The notes below the pieces were generated by a model. That model was not told the DNA's origin and searched no databases. It saw only the letters and a program-made list of their open reading frames with translations. Below, piece by piece: positions 56,851 to 64,000 of a DNA stretch of 64,000 nt. The translations under genes were made by a program, and so were the position numbers. Positions within the stretch are counted from its first letter, which is position 1. Each line of letters opens with the position of its first letter. The DNA comes from Aquabacterium parvum (GTDB lineage Bacteria > Pseudomonadota > Gammaproteobacteria > Burkholderiales > Burkholderiaceae_C): assembly GCF_001447195.1 (NCBI RefSeq), contig NZ_LFRI01000341.1, positions 372,001-436,000 of the forward strand, written 5' to 3'.

Positions 56851-58146
56851 ATGGTCCCTCACCTCATCACCGCGCTGACCGGCCCCATCAACGAACTGGA
56901 GCAGCGCATGCTGGAATCCATGCCGGCCATCGAGCGCTGGTTCCGGCTCGAATGGATGGAGCACACACCGCCCTTCTACACCTCGGTGGACCTGCGCAAC
57001 GCCGGCTTCAAGCTGGCCCCGGTGGACACCAACCTCTTCCCTGGCGGCTTCAACAACCTGACCAACGAGATGCTGCCGCTGGCCGTGCAGGCCTCGATGG
57101 CGGCCATCGAGAAGATCTGCCCAGAGGCCAAGAACCTCCTGCTGATCCCCGAGAAGCACACCCGCAACACCTTCTACCTGCAGAACGTGGCGCGACTGGT
57201 CCAGATCTTCACGCTCACGGGCCTGAATGTGCGCCTGGGCACGCTCGATGAAACCATCACCGAACCCACGGACATCGCCTTGCCGGATGGCGGCACGCTG
57301 ACGCTGGAGCCGCTCTTGCGCAGCAAGCGCCGCCTGGGACTGAAGCACTTCGACCCTTGCACCATCCTGCTCAACAACGACCTGTCGGCCGGCATCCCCG
57401 ATGTGCTCAAGGACCTGCACGAGCAGTACCTGCTGCCGCCGCTGCACGCTGGCTGGGCCGTGCGCCGCAAGAGCCAGCATTTCAAGTACTACGAAGAGGC
57501 GGCCAAGAAGTTCTCCAAGCTGCTGGGCATGGACCCCTGGCTGATCAACCCGATGCACGCCGAATGCGATCAGGTCGATTTCCAGGAGGGCACCGGTCAG
57601 GAATGCCTGCAATCCCAGGTCGACACCCTGCTGGGCAAGATCCGCCGCAAGTACAAGGAATACGGCATCAACGAAAAGCCCTTCGTGGTGGTCAAGGCGG
57701 ACAACGGCACCTACGGCATGGGCATCATGACGGTGCGCGACGCCAAGGAGCTGGAAGAGCTCAACCGTCGCACGCGCAACAAGATGTCGGTGGTCAAAGA
57801 CGGCCAGGCCGTCAGCCAGGTGATCATCCAAGAGGGCGTGCCCACCTACGAGCGCATGAACGACGCCGTGGCCGAACCGGTGGTCTACATGATCGACCGC
57901 TACGTGGTGGGCGGCTTCTACCGCGTGCACGCCGAGCGCGGCATCGACGAAAACCTCAACGCGCCGGGCTCCAGCTTCGTGCCGCTGGCGTTCGCGGAGC
58001 CGACGCAACTGCCGCGCCCCGGGGTCAAACCAGGGGTGAGCGCACCCAACCGGTTCTACATGTACGGCGTCATCGCACGACTGGCGATGTTGGCTGCAAG
58101 CTACGAACTGGCGGCCACCGACCCGGACGCCGAGGTTTACAGCTGA
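56851..58146 (+). CDS. gshA: glutamate-cysteine ligase (proteobacterial GshA, type found in betaproteobacteria)
   Basis: GshA joins glutamate and cysteine with ATP, the first step of glutathione synthesis. From ATG 56851 the product has 431 residues of the betaproteobacterial family, distinct from E. coli GshA, with [29 protein letters not shown] near residues 42-70, [19 protein letters not shown] and [16 protein letters not shown] (ATP-grasp-like). gshB lies 3.2 kb downstream with kup and a BenE-type gene between. Confidence 0.93.
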   Translation: MVPHLITALTGPINELEQRMLESMPAIERWFRLEWMEHTPPFYTSVDLRNAGFKLAPVDTNLFPGGFNNLTNEMLPLAVQASMAAIEKICPEAKNLLLIPEKHTRNTFYLQNVARLVQIFTLTGLNVRLGTLDETITEPTDIALPDGGTLTLEPLLRSKRRLGLKHFDPCTILLNNDLSAGIPDVLKDLHEQYLLPPLHAGWAVRRKSQHFKYYEEAAKKFSKLLGMDPWLINPMHAECDQVDFQEGTGQECLQSQVDTLLGKIRRKYKEYGINEKPFVVVKADNGTYGMGIMTVRDAKELEELNRRTRNKMSVVKDGQAVSQVIIQEGVPTYERMNDAVAEPVVYMIDRYVVGGFYRVHAERGIDENLNAPGSSFVPLAFAEPTQLPRPGVKPGVSAPNRFYMYGVIARLAMLAASYELAATDPDAEVYS

Positions 58147-58234
58147 CCTGAGGCACCGCCCCTGCTCGGGGGAGTTTCCGATCGGGGCGGAACGGGCGCA
58201 AAATGGCCGCTTCAAGGCAAACCGCCCTTTTTCC

Positions 58235-60121
58235 GTGCAGCATCCTTCCCACGACCCGAGCCACAAATCTTCGCTGGCCGCGCTGACCCTGGGAGCCCTC
58301 GGGGTCGTCTACGGCGACATCGGCACCAGCCCGCTCTATGCGTTCAAGGAGGTGTTTGCCCACGGACACCTGGACCCCAGCCCGGAAAACATCCACGGCA
58401 TCTTGTCGCTGATGTTCTGGACGCTGACGGTGATCGTCTCGCTGAAGTACGTCAGCTTGATCCTGCGGGCCGACAACAATGGCGAAGGCGGCCTGGTGGC
58501 CATGCTGGCGCTGGCGTCCACCGCCGTGAAAGACCGCCCCCAATTGCGGCAGGTGCTGCTGGGGCTGGGCATCTTCGGCACAGCCATCTTCTTCGGTGAC
58601 GGGGTCATCACCCCGGCCATTTCGGTCCTGTCTGCCGTCGAAGGCCTGGGGGTGGCAACGCCTGGGCTGGAGCGGTACGTGATCCCGGTGACGTTGGTGG
58701 TGCTGACGGCGCTGTTTGCCATCCAGAAGCACGGCACCGGCGGCATCGGCAAGTTCTTCGGACCGATCACGGTGGTGTGGTTCCTTGTGCTGGCGGTGCT
58801 GGGGCTCAAGCACGTCATCGCCAACCCGGCCATCCTGGTGGCGCTGAGCCCGCACCACGCGCTGGGCTTCATCTTCAATCACCCGGGTCTGGCCTTCATC
58901 TCGCTGGGGGCGGTGATCCTGTGCGCAACCGGCGCCGAGGCGCTGTACGCCGACATGGGACACTTCGGCAAGCGTCCCATCCGCCTGGCGTGGTTCAGCC
59001 TGGTCATGCCAGCGCTGGTGATCAACTACTTCGGGCAGGGCGCCATGCTGCTGGCTCACCCCGACAACATCGGCAACCCCTTCTACGAGATGGCCCCCCA
59101 ATGGGCGCTGTATCCGCTGGTGGGGCTGGCCACTTGCGCCACGTTCATCGCGTCCCAGGCGCTGATCTCGGCGGCGTTTTCGGTCACCAAACAGGTCATT
59201 CAGCTGGGTTACCTGCCGCGCCTGCGCGTGCTGCACACCTCCGAGCGCGAAACCGGCCAGATCTACATCCCCTTCATCAACTGGGGGCTGTACGCCAGCA
59301 TCGTGATGGCGGTGGTGTTCTTTGGCTCGAGCAGCAAGCTGGCGGCTGCCTACGGCATCACCGTGGCGCTGGACATGCTGATCACGACCATCATGACCTT
59401 CTTCGTGATCCGCTTTGCCTGGAACATGAGCCTGCCGCTTTGCATCGGGGCCACGGGCATTTTCTTCTTCATCGACCTGATGTTCTTTGGGGCCAACGCG
59501 CTCAAGATCATCGACGGCGGCTGGTTCCCCCTGCTGATCGGCGTCATCATGTTCACCTTGATGACGACCTGGAAGGATGGCCGTGCGCTGCTGAGCGAGC
59601 GACTGCGCTCGGACGCCATCGACCTGCACCCCTTCCTCGAAGCCGTCTTCTGCAGCCCGCCTCTGCGGGTTGAAGGCACGGCCGTGTTCCTCAATGCCGA
59701 CGCGGGCACCACCCCCAATGCGCTGCTGCACAACCTCAAGCACAACAAGGTGCTGCACCGCCAGAACCTGTTCGTGACGGTGCGCTCACACGAGGTGCCC
59801 TGGATCGAATCGGCGCAACGCATCGAGATCGAAGACCTGGGCAACGACTGCTGGCAGGTGATGCTGCATTTCGGGTTCAAGGATGAGCCCGATGTGCCAC
59901 GTGCCCTCAAGCTGCTGAGCCAACATGGTGTGCAGGTCGATGACATGGAGACCAGCTACTTCCTCTCGCGCGACATCGTCATCCCGACCATCGGCGGCGG
60001 CATGCTGCCCTGGCGCGAGAAGCTCTTCGCCGGCATGCACCGCAACGCCTCGGGCGTGGCCGACTTCCTGAGCCTGCCGACCAACCGCGTGGTCGAGTTG
60101 GGCTCGAAGGTGGAGATCTGA
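58235..60121 (+). CDS. kup: Kup low-affinity potassium uptake protein
   Basis: Kup is a proton-coupled K+ importer of the KUP/HAK family. The 628-residue product starts at GTG 58235 and has [23 protein letters not shown], twelve hydrophobic segments and a cytoplasmic C-terminal domain ([20 protein letters not shown]). A motif [18 protein letters not shown] is well kept. It lies between gshA and a BenE-family gene; a link between K+ uptake and glutathione is known for other transporters, but here it is only proximity. Confidence 0.96.
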   Translation: MQHPSHDPSHKSSLAALTLGALGVVYGDIGTSPLYAFKEVFAHGHLDPSPENIHGILSLMFWTLTVIVSLKYVSLILRADNNGEGGLVAMLALASTAVKDRPQLRQVLLGLGIFGTAIFFGDGVITPAISVLSAVEGLGVATPGLERYVIPVTLVVLTALFAIQKHGTGGIGKFFGPITVVWFLVLAVLGLKHVIANPAILVALSPHHALGFIFNHPGLAFISLGAVILCATGAEALYADMGHFGKRPIRLAWFSLVMPALVINYFGQGAMLLAHPDNIGNPFYEMAPQWALYPLVGLATCATFIASQALISAAFSVTKQVIQLGYLPRLRVLHTSERETGQIYIPFINWGLYASIVMAVVFFGSSSKLAAAYGITVALDMLITTIMTFFVIRFAWNMSLPLCIGATGIFFFIDLMFFGANALKIIDGGWFPLLIGVIMFTLMTTWKDGRALLSERLRSDAIDLHPFLEAVFCSPPLRVEGTAVFLNADAGTTPNALLHNLKHNKVLHRQNLFVTVRSHEVPWIESAQRIEIEDLGNDCWQVMLHFGFKDEPDVPRALKLLSQHGVQVDDMETSYFLSRDIVIPTIGGGMLPWREKLFAGMHRNASGVADFLSLPTNRVVELGSKVEI

Positions 60122-60200
60122 GCTGAAGACCCCCGCTGAGCGCGCGAGCCTGGGCCAGATCGCCCGGGACACCTCGCTGTCGTCCATCTCGGCGGGTTTC

Positions 60201-61352
60201 GTGGCCACGCTGGTGGGCTTCACCAGCACGATCGCGCTGATTTTTCACGCCGCGCGGTCGCTGGGCGCCTCGCCCGAGCAGGTCACGTCCTGGGTGCTGG
60301 CTCTGGGCATCGGCATGGGCTTGTCGACCATCGGGCTGTCGCTTTGGACGCGCATCCCGGTGCTCATCACCTGGTCAACGCCAGGTGCGGCCGTGATCGC
60401 CAGCGCCGCCACGGGTGTGAGCCTGGCCGATGCCGTGGGCGCTTTCCTGGTCTGTGGCGTGCTGATGTGGCTCAGTGGAGCCACCGGCTGGTTCAAGCGC
60501 ATCATGAACCGCATCCCGCTGGCGCTGGCCTCCAGCCTGCTGGCGGGCATCCTGGCCAAGTTCGCACTGCTGTCGTTCGCCGCGGCCACACCCCAGCCAT
60601 TGCTCATCATCTCGATGCTGATGATCTACCTGATCGGCAAGCGGCTGTGGCCACGCTATGCGGTGCTGGGGGTGCTGATCGGCGGCACGGCGGTGGCGAC
60701 ATCGCAAGGGCTGCTCGACACGCGGCTGATGACCCTGCAGTTCGCCACCCCCGTGTGGGTCACGCCCGAGTGGTCCTGGCAGGCGGTGCTGGGCATGGGT
60801 CTGCCGCTGTTCATCGTGACCATGGCCTCGCAGGCGGTGCCGGGGGTGTCGGCCATCCGCGTGTCGGGCTACCAACCGCCAGTCTCGCCCTTGATGAGCT
60901 GGTCGGGCATCACCACCGTGCTGCTGGCGCCGTTCGGCGGCTACGCTTTCAACCTGGCGGCCATCACGGCTGCCATCGTGCTCAACCCGCACGCCCACGC
61001 TGCGCCCGACAAGCGCTACACCGCTGCGGTGTGGGCTGGCCTGTTCTACATCGCCATGGGGCTGCTGGGCGGAGCCGTGGCGGGGTTGCTGGCGGCCTTC
61101 CCGCCCGAGTTGGTCATGGGGGTGGCGGGCCTGGCGCTGCTGGGCACCATCGCCAACGGACTGGCCACCTCGCTGGCCCACCCCGGCACGCGCGAGGCGG
61201 CCATCGTGACCTTCCTGGTCACGCTGTCGGGCGTGGTGCTGCTGGGCGTGGGCTCGGCCTTCTGGGGCCTTGTGGCGGGTGGGGTCACCCTGTTCGTGGA
61301 ACACTACCGTTCCCGGCCCGAGGGGGCCGATGTGGCGGACAACGCCCCCTGA
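60201..61352 (+). CDS. benE: BenE-family benzoate/H+ symporter-like transporter
   Basis: The 383-residue polytopic protein fits the BenE family: LWTRIPVLITWSTPGAAVIAS, NRIPLALASSLLAGIL, VPGVSAIRVSGYQPPVSPLMSWSG-type stretch and LAHPGTREAAIVTFLVTLSG. E. coli YdcO is a homologue. The substrate is not established; aromatic-acid genes are absent here. The first conventional start is GTG 60201, but conserved family residues (SISAGF before VATLVGF) are encoded upstream in frame without ATG, GTG or TTG. A CTG at 60123 with GGAG seven bases upstream is the best candidate native start (409 residues). Confidence 0.85.
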   Translation: MATLVGFTSTIALIFHAARSLGASPEQVTSWVLALGIGMGLSTIGLSLWTRIPVLITWSTPGAAVIASAATGVSLADAVGAFLVCGVLMWLSGATGWFKRIMNRIPLALASSLLAGILAKFALLSFAAATPQPLLIISMLMIYLIGKRLWPRYAVLGVLIGGTAVATSQGLLDTRLMTLQFATPVWVTPEWSWQAVLGMGLPLFIVTMASQAVPGVSAIRVSGYQPPVSPLMSWSGITTVLLAPFGGYAFNLAAITAAIVLNPHAHAAPDKRYTAAVWAGLFYIAMGLLGGAVAGLLAAFPPELVMGVAGLALLGTIANGLATSLAHPGTREAAIVTFLVTLSGVVLLGVGSAFWGLVAGGVTLFVEHYRSRPEGADVADNAP

Positions 61353-61358
61353 GACACC

Positions 61359-62306
61359 ATGAAGCTGCTCTTCGTCGCCGACCCGCTCGACACCTTCAAG
61401 ACCCACAAGGACAGCACCTTCGCGATGATGCGCGAAGCCGCTTCGCGCGGGCACGAGATCTGGGCCTGCGAGCCGCAGGAGCTGGTGTGGCAACGTGGTG
61501 GCGTGGTGACGGCACGCGCGCGCCGCATCCAGCTCACGGGTGACGCGCACGCCTGGTACGACGAAATCGAGGCCGCCGAGCTGCCCCTGTGTCGCACCGA
61601 CGCCGTGCTGATGCGCAAGGACCCGCCGTTCGACGCCGAGTACCTGTACTGCACCCACCTGCTGACCCAGGCCGAGCGCGAGGGCGCGCGTGTGTTCAAC
61701 AGCCCGGCCGCGCTGCGCGCCCACCCCGAAAAGCTCGCGATCATGGAGTTCCCGCAGCACATCGCGCCCACGCTGGTCACGCGTGACATGGCTGCGGTGC
61801 GCGCCTTCCACGCCGAGCACCGCGACATCATCCTCAAGCCGCTGGACGGCATGGGCGGCATGGGCATCTTCCGAGTGAAGGACGATGGCCTGAACCTGGG
61901 CTCCATCGCCGAGACGCTGACCAAGGATGGCACCGAGACCATCATGGTGCAAGGCTTCTTGCCCGCCATCAGCGAAGGCGACAAGCGCGTGCTGCTGATC
62001 GACGGCGTGCCGGTGCCCTTCTCGCTGGCCCGCATCCCGCAGGGTGGCGAGGTGCGCGGCAACCTGGCGGCCGGCGGCAAGGGCGTGGCCCAACCGCTGA
62101 GCGAGTCCGACCGCGCCATCGCCGAGCACCTGGGCCCGATCCTGGCGGCGCGCGGCCTGCTGCTGGTGGGTCTGGACATCATCGGCGACCGGCTCACCGA
62201 GATCAACGTGACCAGCCCGACGTGCTTCCAGGAAATCACCGATCAGACCGGCTTCAACGTGGCGCAGCGATTCATCGACGCGCTGGAGGCCAAGCTGGCA
62301 GGCTGA
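61359..62306 (+). CDS. gshB: glutathione synthetase
   Basis: GshB adds glycine to gamma-glutamylcysteine. The 315-residue ATP-grasp enzyme has KLLFVADPLDTFKTHKDSTFAMMREA at the start, RKDPPFDAEYLYCTHLL, ILKPLDGMGGMGIFRV and LLVGLDIIGDRLTEINVTSPT. Length is typical. It starts seven bases after the BenE-type gene. Confidence 0.97.
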   Translation: MKLLFVADPLDTFKTHKDSTFAMMREAASRGHEIWACEPQELVWQRGGVVTARARRIQLTGDAHAWYDEIEAAELPLCRTDAVLMRKDPPFDAEYLYCTHLLTQAEREGARVFNSPAALRAHPEKLAIMEFPQHIAPTLVTRDMAAVRAFHAEHRDIILKPLDGMGGMGIFRVKDDGLNLGSIAETLTKDGTETIMVQGFLPAISEGDKRVLLIDGVPVPFSLARIPQGGEVRGNLAAGGKGVAQPLSESDRAIAEHLGPILAARGLLLVGLDIIGDRLTEINVTSPTCFQEITDQTGFNVAQRFIDALEAKLAG

Positions 62307-62471
62307 CCTTGTGCCGTCAGGTGAAATCGGCCCGGGCCCCTCGGCTGCGGGCCCGACAAGGCCCCAAGCCCCACCATGGCAGACAGCGACACGCCAAACA
62401 GCGACAATACCGGGTTGCCCCTCGCCCACCCATGACCTCATGGGGCCCTCCCCTGCTCACCCGGACCTTCC

Positions 62472-64000
<1,529 letters not shown>

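Overview
The window reads as a chromosomal segment of a GC-rich, flagellated betaproteobacterium of the order Burkholderiales, most likely Comamonadaceae or the neighbouring Leptothrix/Aquabacterium-type groups (genus-level guess, low confidence). The support is gene order: hemC-hemD-hemX-hemY, gmk-rpoZ-spoT-greB, yicC-kinase-phosphatase-rph-rdgB-hemW, gyrA-serC-pheA-tyrA-aroA/cmk-rpsA-ihfB-lapA-lapB, glnK-amtB and gshA-gshB, together with the fused AroA-Cmk protein. Nearly everything is intact housekeeping or motility DNA. I see no phage, IS element, CRISPR array or rRNA.

Layout. 1-5.2 kb: sugar and glycosyl-transfer genes (WecF-type Fuc4NAc transferase, WecE aminotransferase, a methyltransferase with an in-frame stop near its 5' end, and a TPR/O-GlcNAc-transferase-like GT41 enzyme on the minus strand) abutting the flagellin locus. 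5.2-10.9 kb: two near-duplicate flagellins, fliD, fliS, fliT and a YcgR flagellar brake, with recognisable sigma-28 promoters before the first flagellin and before fliD. 10.9-15.3 kb: heme genes hemC, hemD, hemX, hemY. 15.4-15.7 kb: two identical tRNA-Arg(ACG) genes with promoter and terminator. 15.7-16.4 kb: a VTT-domain membrane protein.

16.5-21.6 kb (minus strand): a four-gene signalling cluster. It holds a membrane histidine kinase with a LOV-type (flavin, blue-light) domain, a canonical CheY-like receiver, a degenerate PAS/kinase-like protein, and a MerR/BldC-type DNA-binding protein fused to a receiver that has lost its phospho-acceptor aspartate. The LOV domain keeps the photoactive cysteine but has alanine where the signalling glutamine normally sits. 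This is the least conventional part of the window and my best candidate for an undescribed system.

21.8-30.1 kb: greB, spoT, an SMR exporter with a TetR regulator, rpoZ, gmk, a large EF-hand-containing membrane protein of unknown function, and yicC. 30.1-34.9 kb: Ser/Thr kinase and PP2C phosphatase, rph, rdgB, hemW. 35-39.1 kb: fadD divergent from a Tat-signal small subunit plus GMC oxidoreductase pair, probably alcohol/fatty-acid oxidation. 39.3-40 kb: an OmpA-type protein. 40.2-52.9 kb: gyrA through lapB, including the aromatic amino acid pathway. 52.9-54.4 kb: comM/yifB. 54.5-56.7 kb: glnK-amtB behind a sigma-54 promoter with NtrC-like sites. 56.8-64 kb: gshA, kup, a BenE-family transporter without a conventional start codon, gshB, and an Uup-type ABC-F ATPase cut by the right edge.
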